Below are positions 20,930-28,638 of a DNA stretch of 29,771 nucleotides, one piece after another. The position numbers and the translations under genes are program-made. The notes under the pieces were generated by a model. That model saw only the letters and a list, made by a program, of their open reading frames with translations. It made no database searches and was not told the DNA's origin. Each line of letters starts with the position of its first letter. Within the stretch, counting starts at the first letter, position 1. Origin of the DNA: UBA4719 sp038249115 (GTDB lineage: Bacteria; Actinomycetota; Actinomycetes; Actinomycetales; Dermatophilaceae); contig JBBRWQ010000034.1 of NCBI GenBank assembly GCA_038249115.1, positions 1-29,771 of the forward strand, given 5' to 3'.

Positions 20930-21115
20930 GTGGCCAAAACCGCGCTGATCAACAAGGCGAATGCCAAGCCGAAGTTCAAGGTTCGTGGCTACACCCGCTG
21001 CCAGCGGTGTGGTCGGCCTCATTCGGTCTACCGCAAGTTCGGCCTCTGCCGTATCTGTCTTCGGGAGATGGCCCACCGCGGCGAGCTCCCGGGTGTCACG
21101 AAGAGCAGCTGGTGA
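20930..21115 (+). CDS. rpsZ: 30S ribosomal protein S14, zinc-binding type Z
   Basis: The product is the short 61-residue S14 with a zinc ribbon at C24, C27, C40 and C43 (CQRC...CRIC). This is the form usual in the spc operon of Gram-positive bacteria. Many actinobacteria carry a second, zinc-free S14 elsewhere under Zur control; none is in this window. The GTG start lies two bases after rplE. Confidence 0.97.
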   Translation: MAKTALINKANAKPKFKVRGYTRCQRCGRPHSVYRKFGLCRICLREMAHRGELPGVTKSSW

Positions 21116-21188
21116 CCCGTATCAACGACTGCACCGCAGGTCGGCCTTCACAGGTCGAAACCCCGGTGAGGAAGGGTGGAGAAGCCCA

Positions 21189-21587
21189 ATGACCATGACA
21201 GACCCGATTGCGGACATGCTGACCCGCGTCCGGAACGCCAACTCGGCGCACCACGACATCGTCGCCATGCCGTTCTCCAAGCTGAAGTCCCACATTGCTG
21301 AGATTCTGCAGGCCGAGGGTTACATCTCGGGCTGGAGGGTCGAGGACGCAGAGGTCGGCTCGACGCTGACCATCGACCTGAAGTACGGCCCCAACCGCGA
21401 GCGTTCCATCGCTGGTGTGCGTCGGGTGTCCAAGCCTGGTCTGCGCGTATACGCCAAGTCGACGGGCCTTCCCAAGGTTCTCGGCGGTCTCGGTGTGGCC
21501 ATCATTTCCACGTCCTCCGGCTTGTTGACCGACAAGCAGGCGGCACAAAAAGGTGTAGGCGGAGAAGTTCTCGCCTACGTCTGGTAG
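21189..21587 (+). CDS. rpsH: 30S ribosomal protein S8
   Basis: S8 is a primary 16S rRNA binder and, in E. coli, the repressor of the spc operon. The product is 132 residues starting MTMTDPIADMLTRVRNANSA and ending GVGGEVLAYVW. The ATG at 21189 is chosen by family comparison and by GGAG eight bases upstream; the frame is open further upstream but that part is not conserved. A 73-nt spacer separates it from rpsZ. Confidence 0.97.
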   Translation: MTMTDPIADMLTRVRNANSAHHDIVAMPFSKLKSHIAEILQAEGYISGWRVEDAEVGSTLTIDLKYGPNRERSIAGVRRVSKPGLRVYAKSTGLPKVLGGLGVAIISTSSGLLTDKQAAQKGVGGEVLAYVW

Positions 21588-21606
21588 CGGAAGAGGAGGA
21601 GTACTC

Positions 21607-22146
21607 ATGTCCCGTATTGGACGACTTCCTGTCCCGGTGCCGTCAGGTGTCGATGTATTGATCGACGGACAGGCCGTCACAGTCAAGGGCCCCAAGGGCC
21701 AGCTGCACCATGTTGTGGCTGTGCCGATTGCGGTTGCCCGGTCCGTTGAGGGAAGCGTCGAGGTCAAGCGCCCCAACGACGAGCGCCAGTCGCGCTCGTT
21801 GCACGGCCTGACCCGCACGCTCATCGCCAACATGGTTCTCGGTGTCACCGAGGGCTATGAGAAGAAGATGGAGATCCACGGCACCGGTTACCGCGTGGCA
21901 GTCAAGGGGAGCGACCTTGAGTTCGCGCTCGGCTACAGCCACTCGATCACCATCAAGGCGCCTCAGGGCATCGCCTTCATTGTTGAGAACCCCACCCGCT
22001 TCGCGGTCCAGGGCATCGACAAGCAGCTCGTTGGCGAGGTCGCCGCAAACATTCGCAAGCTGCGCAAGCCTGACCCGTACAAGGGCAAGGGCATCCGTTA
22101 CGCAGGCGAGCAGATCCGCCGCAAGGTCGGAAAGGCTGGTAAGTAA
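21607..22146 (+). CDS. rplF: 50S ribosomal protein L6
   Basis: L6 lies near the GTPase-associated region of the 50S. The product is 179 residues with two homologous alpha/beta domains, the conserved SRIGRLPVPVPSGV start and the PDPYKGKGIRYAGEQIRRKVGK C-terminal signature. A strong AGAGGAGGAG ribosome binding site precedes the ATG. rplR begins three bases after the stop. Confidence 0.98.
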   Translation: MSRIGRLPVPVPSGVDVLIDGQAVTVKGPKGQLHHVVAVPIAVARSVEGSVEVKRPNDERQSRSLHGLTRTLIANMVLGVTEGYEKKMEIHGTGYRVAVKGSDLEFALGYSHSITIKAPQGIAFIVENPTRFAVQGIDKQLVGEVAANIRKLRKPDPYKGKGIRYAGEQIRRKVGKAGK

Positions 22147-22149
22147 GCC

Positions 22150-22524
22150 ATGGCACTGATCATCAAGCGCGCCAAGAGCAAGAGCGCCGCGCGTGGTCGC
22201 CGTCACGACCGCGTGCGCAAGAAGGTCCACGGCACCTCGCTGCGTCCTCGCCTGGTGGTGTCGCGTTCGAGCAGGCACATCTTTGTGCAGGTCGTCAACG
22301 ACGCGCTGGGCCAGACGCTCGCTTCTGCCTCGACCATGGAAGCGGACCTGCGTTCCTTCGACGGTGACAAGACCGCCAAGGCCCGCAAGGTCGGCGAGCT
22401 GGTCGCTGAGCGCGCCAAGAGCGCCGGGGTTGACGCGGTGGTCTTCGACCGCGGCGGCAACCAGTACCACGGGCGCATCGCGGCAATCGCTGATGGTGCA
22501 CGCGAGGGCGGTCTGTCCCTGTGA
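22150..22524 (+). CDS. rplR: 50S ribosomal protein L18
   Basis: L18 binds 5S rRNA with L5 in the central protuberance. The product is 124 residues: a basic N-terminus (KSAARGRRHDRVRKKV), the RPRLVVSRSSRHIFVQVVND core and FDRGGNQYHGRIAAIADGAREGGL. It follows rplF by three bases, and rpsE starts 40 nt downstream. Confidence 0.98.
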   Translation: MALIIKRAKSKSAARGRRHDRVRKKVHGTSLRPRLVVSRSSRHIFVQVVNDALGQTLASASTMEADLRSFDGDKTAKARKVGELVAERAKSAGVDAVVFDRGGNQYHGRIAAIADGAREGGLSL

Positions 22525-22564
22525 TGCACGAGTTGTCCGAGATTTCTGAGAAGAGGAACGTCTG

Positions 22565-23215
22565 ATGCCTGGACCCCAGCGTCGAGGAACCGGCGCCGGC
22601 GCCGGCGCCGCCAGCGGTGCGAGCGGCGGCGAGCGCAATGAGCGACGCGGTGGCGGTCGTGACCGCGACAACCGCGGCCGCGACAACGCGCCAGAGAAGA
22701 ACGCGTTCGTTGAGCGTGTCGTGACCATCAACCGCGTCTCGAAGGTCGTCAAGGGCGGTCGTCGATTCAGCTTCACCGCGCTCGTCGTGGTCGGCGACGG
22801 CGACGGCACCGTGGGTGTCGGCTACGGCAAGGCCAAGGAAGTTCCTGCGGCCATCGCCAAGGGTGTCGAGGAGGCCAAGAAGGAGTTCTTCAAGGTCCCC
22901 CGGATCCAGGGCACGATTCCGCACCCGGTCCAAGGTGAGGCTGCGGCAGGCGTCGTTCTGCTGCGCCCCGCGGCTCCTGGTACTGGCGTGATCGCCGGTG
23001 GCCCGGTGCGCGCGGTGCTCGAGTGCGCCGGTATCAAGGATGTGTTGTCAAAGTCTCTCGGCTCTGACAACGCCATCAACGTGGTCCATGCGACGGTTGC
23101 GGCCCTGCGCGGTCTTGAGCGTCCCGAAGAGGTCGCCGCTCGTCGTGGTCTGCCCCTCGAGCACGTTGCCCCGGCGGCCATGTTGCGCGCTCGCGCTGCA
23201 GGGACTGGTGCCTGA
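22565..23215 (+). CDS. rpsE: 30S ribosomal protein S5 with Gly/Arg-rich N-terminal extension
   Basis: S5 affects decoding accuracy and, with S3 and S4, the mRNA entry helicase. The product is 216 residues. Residues 1-45 are a Gly/Ala then Arg/Asp-rich low-complexity extension, partly encoded by tandem GGCGCC units. The dsRBD-like core begins at EKNAFVERVVTINRVSKVVKGGRRF. The spectinomycin-loop region VSKVVKGGRRFSF shows no unusual change. The stop overlaps the rpmD start by one base. Confidence 0.97.
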   Translation: MPGPQRRGTGAGAGAASGASGGERNERRGGGRDRDNRGRDNAPEKNAFVERVVTINRVSKVVKGGRRFSFTALVVVGDGDGTVGVGYGKAKEVPAAIAKGVEEAKKEFFKVPRIQGTIPHPVQGEAAAGVVLLRPAAPGTGVIAGGPVRAVLECAGIKDVLSKSLGSDNAINVVHATVAALRGLERPEEVAARRGLPLEHVAPAAMLRARAAGTGA

Positions 23216-23397
23216 TGCCGCGCTTGAAAGTGACACAGACCCGTTCAGGGATCGGTGGGCTGCAGAACCAGCGAGAGACGCTGCGTTCCCTCGGTCTGAA
23301 GCACGTCCATGACGTGGTCGTCAAGGAGGACCGTCCCGAGATCCGCGGGATGGTCAACACCGTCAGGCACCTGGTTGCCGTCGAGGAGGTTGACTGA
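23215..23397 (+). CDS. rpmD: 50S ribosomal protein L30
   Basis: L30 is a small 50S protein of the ferredoxin-like fold. The product is 60 residues: LKVTQTRSGIGGLQNQRETLRSLGL, then PEIRGMVNTVRHLVAVEEV. The ATG shares its A with the rpsE stop, and rplO begins two bases after its end. Confidence 0.97.
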   Translation: MPRLKVTQTRSGIGGLQNQRETLRSLGLKHVHDVVVKEDRPEIRGMVNTVRHLVAVEEVD

Positions 23398-23399
23398 TC

Positions 23400-23858
23400 A
23401 TGGCCAAAGAATCATCCGTGCTGAAGGTTCACCACCTTCGTCCAGCTCCTGGTGCCAAGACCGCCAAGACCCGCGTGGGTCGCGGTGAGGGCGGCAAGAG
23501 GGGAAAGACCGCCGGTCGCGGCACCAAGGGAACGAAGGCGCGTTACCAGGTCTCGGAGAGCTTCGAGGGCGGGCAGATGCCGATGCACATGCGGCTTCCC
23601 AAGCTCCGTGGTTTCAAGAACCCGTTCCGCACCGAGTACCAGGTCGTGAACCTTGACCGCATCTCGATGCTCTTCCCCGAGGGCGGCGAGGTCAGCGTGG
23701 AGGACCTGGTGGCCAAGGGCGCCGTCCGCGATGGCGAGCTCGTCAAGGTGCTGGGCACCGGCGAGATCACCGTCAAGGTGGCCATTTCGGCTCACAAGTT
23801 CTCGGCCACAGCCAAGGAAAAGATCGAGACCGCCGGCGGCTCTGCCACCACTCTCTAG
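23400..23858 (+). CDS. rplO: 50S ribosomal protein L15
   Basis: L15 is a late-assembly 50S protein. The product is 152 residues: LKVHHLRPAPGAKTAKTRVGRGEG, a Gly/Lys-rich N-terminal extension (GGKRGKTAGRGTKGTKAR) and GGQMPMHMRLPKLRGFKNP. It ends the ribosomal part of the spc block; a terminator-like hairpin separates it from secY. Confidence 0.97.
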   Translation: MAKESSVLKVHHLRPAPGAKTAKTRVGRGEGGKRGKTAGRGTKGTKARYQVSESFEGGQMPMHMRLPKLRGFKNPFRTEYQVVNLDRISMLFPEGGEVSVEDLVAKGAVRDGELVKVLGTGEITVKVAISAHKFSATAKEKIETAGGSATTL

Positions 23859-23883
23859 ATCTGCTCATGCTTGATCGATAGCG

Positions 23884-23922
23884 CCCCGGGCGCCGGGCCT
23901 CCCGGACCCGGGGTGTTATTGT
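23884..23922 (+). terminator. Terminator-like hairpin between rplO and secY
   Basis: CCCCGGG (23884-23890) and CCGGG (23893-23897) pair with CCCGG (23901-23905) and CCCGGGG (23907-23913) around CCT, giving 12 bp with small internal bulges. TGTTATTGT follows, a weak T-tract. It probably reduces read-through into secY. Confidence 0.7.
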
Positions 23923-23947
23923 CCCCCCGGACTGTTTGTATAAGGAT
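23916..23947 (+). promoter_or_regulatory. Candidate secY promoter
   Basis: TTATTG (23916-23921) and TATAAG (23939-23944) are spaced by 17 nt; the AT-rich TATAAGGATAT stands out against the GC background. It lies directly after the terminator-like hairpin, 36 nt before the secY start. Neither hexamer fits the consensus closely. Confidence 0.35.
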
Positions 23948-23979
23948 ATCAGGCCTCTTCGGGCCCTTCAGGAGGATCA

Positions 23980-25290
23980 GTGCTCACCGCTTTTATCCGG
24001 GCCTTCAAGACGCCGGACCTGCGCAAGAAGCTGCTGTTCACGCTTGCCATCATGGCGATCTTCCGCTTGGGCTCGCACGTTCCCACACCGGGCGTCAGCT
24101 ACGTCGACATCCAGAATTGCCAGCCCAAAGATGGGTCGGCGGGCGGCCTCCTGGGTATCGCCAACCTGTTCAGCGGCGGCGCGCTCCTGCAGCTTTCAGT
24201 GTTCGCGCTCGGGATCATGCCGTATATCACCGCGAGCATTATCATCCAGCTCCTCGTCGTCGTCATTCCCCGCTTTGAGACGCTCAAGCAAGAAGGCCAG
24301 GCCGGCACCGCGAAGCTGACTCAGTACACGCGGTACCTCACCATTGGCTTGGCCATCCTGCAGTCATCCACGCTGGTCACCGCTGCCCGCAACCCCCAGA
24401 CGCTGTTCGGCGACACCTGCAAGAGCATCATGCCGGACACGAGCCTGACCACGATCCTGATCATGGTCCTGACCATGACGGCCGGCACCGGCGTGATCAT
24501 GTGGATGGGTGAGCTGATCACCGACCGTGGCATCGGCAACGGCATGTCGCTGTTGATCTTCACCTCGATCGTCGCGCGCTTCCCCGACTCCCTGATCGCG
24601 ATCCACACCCGGGACGGCCGCTGGGACACATTCATCATGGTCATCCTCATCGGGTTCTTGGTCATCGCACTGGTCGTCTTCGTCGAACAGTCACAACGTC
24701 GAGTTCCGGTGCAGTACGCCAAGCGGATGATCGGCCGCAAGATGTACGGCGGTACGAGCACCTACATCCCGCTCAAGGTCAACATGGCCGGCGTGATCCC
24801 GGTCATCTTCGCGTCCTCGATGCTGGCCCTTCCGGGAGTTCTCGCCCAGTTCAACCGTGGCACCGCGCGCCCGCCGGGCTGGGTGACCTTCATCGAGCAG
24901 AACCTCACGCGCGGTAGCGAGCCGGTCTACATGGCAACCTACGTGGCCCTGATCCTGTTCTTCACGTTCTTCTATGTCTCCATCACGTTCAACCCTGTCG
25001 AAGTCGCCGACAACATGAAGAAGTACGGGGGCTTCATTCCGGGTATTCGCGCCGGGCGACCCACGGCTGAGTACCTCGACTACGTGTTGACCCGGATCAC
25101 CGTGCCGGGCTCCATCTACCTGGCCTTGATCTCGCTCATCCCGCTGATTGCCCTGATCCTGGTGAATGCTAACCAGAACTTCCCCTTCGGTGGCACCTCG
25201 ATCCTGATCATCGTCAGCGTCGGACTGGACACGGTGAAGCAGATCGAGTCCCAGCTGCAGCAGCGTCACTACGAAGGGTTCCTCCGCTGA
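23980..25290 (+). CDS. secY: Preprotein translocase subunit SecY
   Basis: SecY is the membrane pore of the Sec translocon. The product is 436 residues with ten expected membrane segments, for example LLFTLAIMAIFRLGSHV (TM1), the plug after it (GGLLGIANLFSGGALLQLSVFALGI begins TM2) and IYLALISLIPLIALIL near the C-terminus. Cytoplasmic loops contain ERGIGNG-like TDRGIGNGMS and QSQRRVPVQYAKRM, the conserved ribosome- and SecA-binding regions. The GTG start has GGAGGA four bases upstream. The stop overlaps adk by one base. Confidence 0.98.
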   Translation: MLTAFIRAFKTPDLRKKLLFTLAIMAIFRLGSHVPTPGVSYVDIQNCQPKDGSAGGLLGIANLFSGGALLQLSVFALGIMPYITASIIIQLLVVVIPRFETLKQEGQAGTAKLTQYTRYLTIGLAILQSSTLVTAARNPQTLFGDTCKSIMPDTSLTTILIMVLTMTAGTGVIMWMGELITDRGIGNGMSLLIFTSIVARFPDSLIAIHTRDGRWDTFIMVILIGFLVIALVVFVEQSQRRVPVQYAKRMIGRKMYGGTSTYIPLKVNMAGVIPVIFASSMLALPGVLAQFNRGTARPPGWVTFIEQNLTRGSEPVYMATYVALILFFTFFYVSITFNPVEVADNMKKYGGFIPGIRAGRPTAEYLDYVLTRITVPGSIYLALISLIPLIALILVNANQNFPFGGTSILIIVSVGLDTVKQIESQLQQRHYEGFLR

Positions 25291-25862
25291 TGCGTCTCAT
25301 CATCCTTGGTGCCCCTGGAGCCGGCAAAGGCACGCAGGCAGAACGTCTCGCCTCAAGGTTGGCCATTCCGGCCATCTCGACCGGCGACATCTTCCGCCAC
25401 AACATCAAGAACGAGACAGCCCTCGGCCTTCAGGTCAAGGAGATCCTCGCCTCGGGTGCCTACGTTCCGGACGAGGTCACCAATGCCATCGTGCGTGACC
25501 GCCTCGCCCAGCCGGATGCCGCCACCGGGTTCCTGCTCGACGGCTACCCGCGCACCCAGGCGCAGGTGACCGAGCTGGACGACATGCTGACCGCTCAGGG
25601 CACCTCGCTGGACGCCGTTCTGGAGCTCACCGTCGACACCGACGAGGTGGTCCAGCGTCTGCTCAAGCGCGCCGAGATCAGCGGCCGGGCCGATGACACC
25701 GAGGAGGTCATCAGGCACCGTCAGGTTGTCTACGAACAGGAGACGGCACCTCTCGCCGCGCTCTACCGCGAGCGTGGCCTCGTGCACCAGGTCGACGGCA
25801 TGGGCGAGATGGACGAGGTCACCGAGCGTCTTGAAGCCGCCCTGCTGACTCTCAAGAGCTGA
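25290..25862 (+). CDS. adk: Adenylate kinase
   Basis: The enzyme interconverts ATP + AMP and 2 ADP in the cytoplasm. The product is 190 residues. It has the P-loop GAPGAGKGT (7-15), the AMP-binding segment STGDIFR and the DGYPR motif (84-88). The LID is the short form (SGRADD, 131-136) with no four-cysteine zinc LID, as usual in actinobacteria. The ATG shares its A with the secY stop; map follows after 12 nt, giving the conserved secY-adk-map order. Confidence 0.98.
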   Translation: MRLIILGAPGAGKGTQAERLASRLAIPAISTGDIFRHNIKNETALGLQVKEILASGAYVPDEVTNAIVRDRLAQPDAATGFLLDGYPRTQAQVTELDDMLTAQGTSLDAVLELTVDTDEVVQRLLKRAEISGRADDTEEVIRHRQVVYEQETAPLAALYRERGLVHQVDGMGEMDEVTERLEAALLTLKS

Positions 25863-25874
25863 GCGAACCCGCCT

Positions 25875-26717
25875 GTGTTCGGTCGTAAGGGTCTCGACGT
25901 CAAGACCGCCGACCAGATCCGCAAAATGCGTGTGGCAGGCATGGTGGTGGGGGAGTCCCTGGAGCTCATTCGCGGACAGGCGGTCGCGGGTATGACGACC
26001 GCTGACCTGGACAGGACGGCTGAGGCCTTCATCCGCAGCAGTGGCGCAACGCCCTCATTTCTTGGCTACCACGGCTTCACCGGCAGCCTGTGTGTGAGCG
26101 TGAACGAAGAGGTGGTCCACGGCATACCGGGATCTCGAGCCCTACGCGACGGCGACCTCGTGTCGATCGACTGCGGCGCCATCGTGGACGGCTGGCACGG
26201 CGACGCGGCGATCTCGCTGATCGTCGGCGGTCGCGAGGCCGGCTCACCACGGGACTGTGCTCTCATGGACGCTACCGAGGCCTCGCTGTGGGCCGGTATC
26301 GCTGCTCTGGCCGTGGGGTCCCCGCTGTATGACGTCGGCGCGGCGGTGGAGGACTGCATCGTCGACGCAGGACGGGCGGACGGCGAGAGCTACGGCATTG
26401 TCGAGGACTATGTGGGCCACGGCATCGGCACCGAGATGCACCAGGACCCGCAGGTGCCGAACTACCGCGTCAGGGACCGTGGCCCGATCGTGCGGTCGGG
26501 CGTCACCGTGGCCATCGAGCCGATGATCACCCTGGGCGCTGCCGAGACCGACGTGCTCGAGGACGACTGGACCGTCGTGACCCAGGACGGCTCCCGGGCA
26601 GCGCACTGGGAGCACTCCGTTGCCGTCACGGACGCGGGGATCTGGGTGCTGACCGCGCTGGACGGCGGTCGTGAGCGGCTGGAAGCCCTCGGCGCGGCAT
26701 ACGCGCCACTGGCCTGA
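25875..26717 (+). CDS. map: Methionine aminopeptidase, type I
   Basis: The enzyme removes the initiator methionine from new proteins. The product is 280 residues with the pita-bread fold. The metal ligands are D99 (SIDCGA), D110 (HGDAA), H182 (GHGIG), E215 (IEPM) and E246 (WEHSVAV); H82 is the substrate-side histidine. There is no N-terminal zinc-finger or SH3-binding extension. The GTG start is preceded by only a weak Shine-Dalgarno, so translational coupling with adk is likely. Confidence 0.96.
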   Translation: MFGRKGLDVKTADQIRKMRVAGMVVGESLELIRGQAVAGMTTADLDRTAEAFIRSSGATPSFLGYHGFTGSLCVSVNEEVVHGIPGSRALRDGDLVSIDCGAIVDGWHGDAAISLIVGGREAGSPRDCALMDATEASLWAGIAALAVGSPLYDVGAAVEDCIVDAGRADGESYGIVEDYVGHGIGTEMHQDPQVPNYRVRDRGPIVRSGVTVAIEPMITLGAAETDVLEDDWTVVTQDGSRAAHWEHSVAVTDAGIWVLTALDGGRERLEALGAAYAPLA

Positions 26718-26978
26718 CCTTCCCGCATCCTGAGTGTGCCAGGAGACGGGTCAGCAACCGCGCGGACGGGCAGCTGGATTTCGTTGCGGCTGGGGGTATG
26801 GCGTAGTCTGATGCGTCGGCTCATGAGAATCTTGTCCTGTACCCTCCCCGCGGCTGGTTGTGGTCGTACAGGTCGGCGTTACACATGTGCCGTGCCATAG
26901 GAAGTATCCAAAGGCAGTACCTGAGGAAACACTCGTCACCTCCAACCAGGGGGTGACCGTTCATGGAATGCGGAGGAC
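26718..26978 (+). promoter_or_regulatory. map-infA spacer with candidate promoter and leader hairpin
   Basis: A -10-like TAGTCT (26804-26809) lies about 170 nt before infA, but the nearest -35-like sequences have poor spacing. CTGTAC (26837-26842) and GTACAG (26866-26871) form an inverted repeat. GTCACCTCC (26935-26943) pairs over 9 bp, one wobble, with GGGGGTGAC (26949-26957), a hairpin ending 13 nt before the CGGAGGA ribosome binding site. No terminator was recognised after map. Confidence 0.4.
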
Positions 26979-27200
26979 ATGGCGAAGAAGGACGGTGTCA
27001 TCGAGATCGAGGGCGTGATCGTGGAGGCCCTGCCGAACGCAATGTTTCGCGTAGAGCTCACCAACGGTCACAAGGTTCTCGCTCACATTTCGGGCAAGAT
27101 GCGTCAGCACTACATCCGGATCCTCCCTGAGGACCGCGTAGTGGTGGAGCTCAGCCCATATGACCTGACCCGTGGTCGCATCGTCTTCCGTTACCGCTGA
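26979..27200 (+). CDS. infA: Translation initiation factor IF-1
   Basis: IF-1 blocks the A site during initiation. The product is 73 residues, an OB fold of standard length: MAKKDGVIEIEGVIVEALPNA at the start, GHKVLAHISGKMR in the middle and RVVVELSPYDLTRGRIVFRYR at the end. The ATG has CGGAGGA just upstream. It starts the block that leads to rpoA. Confidence 0.98.
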   Translation: MAKKDGVIEIEGVIVEALPNAMFRVELTNGHKVLAHISGKMRQHYIRILPEDRVVVELSPYDLTRGRIVFRYR

Positions 27201-27356
27201 ACGTCTGAATGCGGTCTCCGGGCCGTCTTCTTAGCTCCACAGGTCCCCACGGGGTGCTTTTTGAAGGCATGACCACTCCCGATCCAACCGGTTCTTACGC
27301 GTCCGGCTCGCAGTGTGCGGGTCAGCCGTGAGGAGCCCGATCAAGACAGCAGGCAG

Positions 27357-27470
27357 ATGAAGGTTCAGCCCAGCGTCAAGAAGATCTGCGACAAGTGCAA
27401 GGTGATCCGCCGTCACGGTCGGGTCATGGTGATCTGCGAGAACCTGCGTCACAAGCAGCGTCAGGGCTGA
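27357..27470 (+). CDS. rpmJ: 50S ribosomal protein L36, zinc-binding form
   Basis: The product is only 37 residues: it starts MKVQPSVKKICDKCKVI and ends RHKQRQG. C11, C14, C27 and H32 form the zinc site, so this is the zinc-containing form. L36 stabilises the 50S near helix 89-97. It lies between infA and rpsM, the standard position. The ribosome binding site is weak (AGCAGG). A 156-nt spacer separates it from infA; that spacer holds a small CCCC/GGGG hairpin with TTTTT (27245-27262) that could attenuate. Confidence 0.96.
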   Translation: MKVQPSVKKICDKCKVIRRHGRVMVICENLRHKQRQG

Positions 27471-27705
27471 TTCACCGGCACGAGTCGTGCGCTTCTTACG
27501 AGGACGCGACAAAACAGCACGAAAGCAGCACCCGGCCCCTGTGGGTCGAGCCGCCGATGTCGTTCATAGCGATGGTGTTCACGGCGGTTCCAGCACAGGA
27601 CGTCACCCCCGGCACGGAGGCTGGGGACCCGAGAGCCCGATGTGGGCAGACTTCTCGGGAATGGTGTTGCTTCAGACCTCCGCAATGATCAGGAGAACGT
27701 ACACG
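27471..27705 (+). promoter_or_regulatory. Leader between rpmJ and rpsM
   Basis: GCACGAGTCGTGC (27478-27490) is a near-perfect palindrome just after the rpmJ stop. CCCGAGA-GCCC (27628-27638) pairs with GGGC (27644-27647) and TCTCGGG (27653-27659), a two-part stem with a five-base bulge, 31 nt before the AGGAGA ribosome binding site. In E. coli S4 represses translation from an rpsM leader; an analogous site here is possible but unproven. Confidence 0.4.
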
Positions 27706-28083
27706 ATGGCACGTCTTGTTGGTGTCGACCTCCCGCGCGAGAAGCGCGTCGAGATCGCACTTACCTATATTTTCGGCGTGGGTCGCACCCGCGCGAAGCA
27801 GGCACTGGCCGGGACGGGCGTCAACCCCGACACCCGCGTTCGTGACCTGGGTGACGAGGAGCTGGTCAAGCTCCGCGACTTCCTTGAGGGCAACTTCAAG
27901 ATCGAAGGTGACCTCCGACGTGAGGTGGCCGCTGACATCCGCCGCAAGGTTGAGATCGGCAGCTACCAGGGCATCCGCCACCGTCGCGGTCTTCCGGTGC
28001 GCGGTCAGCGCACCAAGACCAACGCGCGTACCCGCAAGGGCCCCAAGCGCACGGTGGCCGGCAAGAAGAAGGTCGGCAAGTAG
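27706..28083 (+). CDS. rpsM: 30S ribosomal protein S13
   Basis: S13 forms subunit bridges with L5 and contacts P-site tRNA. The product is 125 residues, starting MARLVGVDLPREKRVEIALTY, with the conserved IGSYQGIRHRRGLPVRGQRTKTNARTRKGP and a lysine-rich C-terminus. The ATG at 27706 is chosen because AGGAGA precedes it and the N-terminus matches the family; an open extension back to 27487 is not conserved. Confidence 0.97.
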   Translation: MARLVGVDLPREKRVEIALTYIFGVGRTRAKQALAGTGVNPDTRVRDLGDEELVKLRDFLEGNFKIEGDLRREVAADIRRKVEIGSYQGIRHRRGLPVRGQRTKTNARTRKGPKRTVAGKKKVGK

Positions 28084-28102
28084 TCCAAACATGAGTCACT
28101 CG

Positions 28103-28137
28103 CGATCAACCAGCGACACTCAACGATCAATCAGTGA
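28103..28137 (+). repeat. 14-nt direct repeats upstream of rpsK
   Basis: CGATCAACCAGCGA (28103-28116) and CGATCAATCAGTGA (28124-28137) match at 12 of 14 positions, one 21-nt period apart, differing by two C/T changes. A third, partial CGATCG follows at 28142. A two-turn spacing fits a DNA-binding protein; no regulator is known. Confidence 0.55.
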
Positions 28138-28201
28138 TCCGCGATCGAGTTCGGACCACTTACCCGCTTTTCTATTTGTCTGAGTAGGAGAAACCAGCCA
28201 C

Positions 28202-28609
28202 ATGCCGCCGAAGAGTCGTACCGCTGCAGGCGCCAAGAAGGTGCGCCGCAAAGAGAAGAAGAACATCGCTCATGGGCATGCTCACATCAAGAGCACGTTC
28301 AACAACACCATCGTTTCCATCACCGACCCCGGTGGGGCTGTGATCGCCTGGGCCTCGGCCGGACAGGTCGGCTTCAAGGGCTCGCGCAAGTCAACCCCGT
28401 TCGCAGCGCAGATGGCCGCCGAGGCCGCTGCGCGTCGTGCCATGGAGCACGGCATGCGCAAGGTCGACGTCTTCGTCAAGGGACCGGGTTCTGGTCGCGA
28501 GACCGCAATCCGCTCGCTGACCGCCACCGGCCTTGAGGTCGGCGCGATCAGTGATGTGACCCCAACGCCGCACAACGGCGTCCGCCCGTCCAAGCGTCGA
28601 CGCGTCTGA
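28202..28609 (+). CDS. rpsK: 30S ribosomal protein S11
   Basis: S11 lies on the 30S platform near the E-site mRNA. The product is 135 residues: a basic N-terminus (KKVRRKEKKNIAHGHAHI), then KSTFNNTIVSITD, SSRKSTPFAA-like GSRKSTPFAAQMAAE, and the invariant DVTPTPHNGVRPSKRRRV end. AGGAG lies upstream of the ATG. A 118-nt spacer with direct repeats separates it from rpsM. Confidence 0.98.
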   Translation: MPPKSRTAAGAKKVRRKEKKNIAHGHAHIKSTFNNTIVSITDPGGAVIAWASAGQVGFKGSRKSTPFAAQMAAEAAARRAMEHGMRKVDVFVKGPGSGRETAIRSLTATGLEVGAISDVTPTPHNGVRPSKRRRV

Positions 28610-28638
28610 CCACGCGCACCAAGAGGAGATAAATACTT

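Noticed and set aside
27487..27705. N-terminal extension of S13
   Set aside because: It runs through the leader hairpin and is not conserved, while AGGAGA marks the start at 27706.
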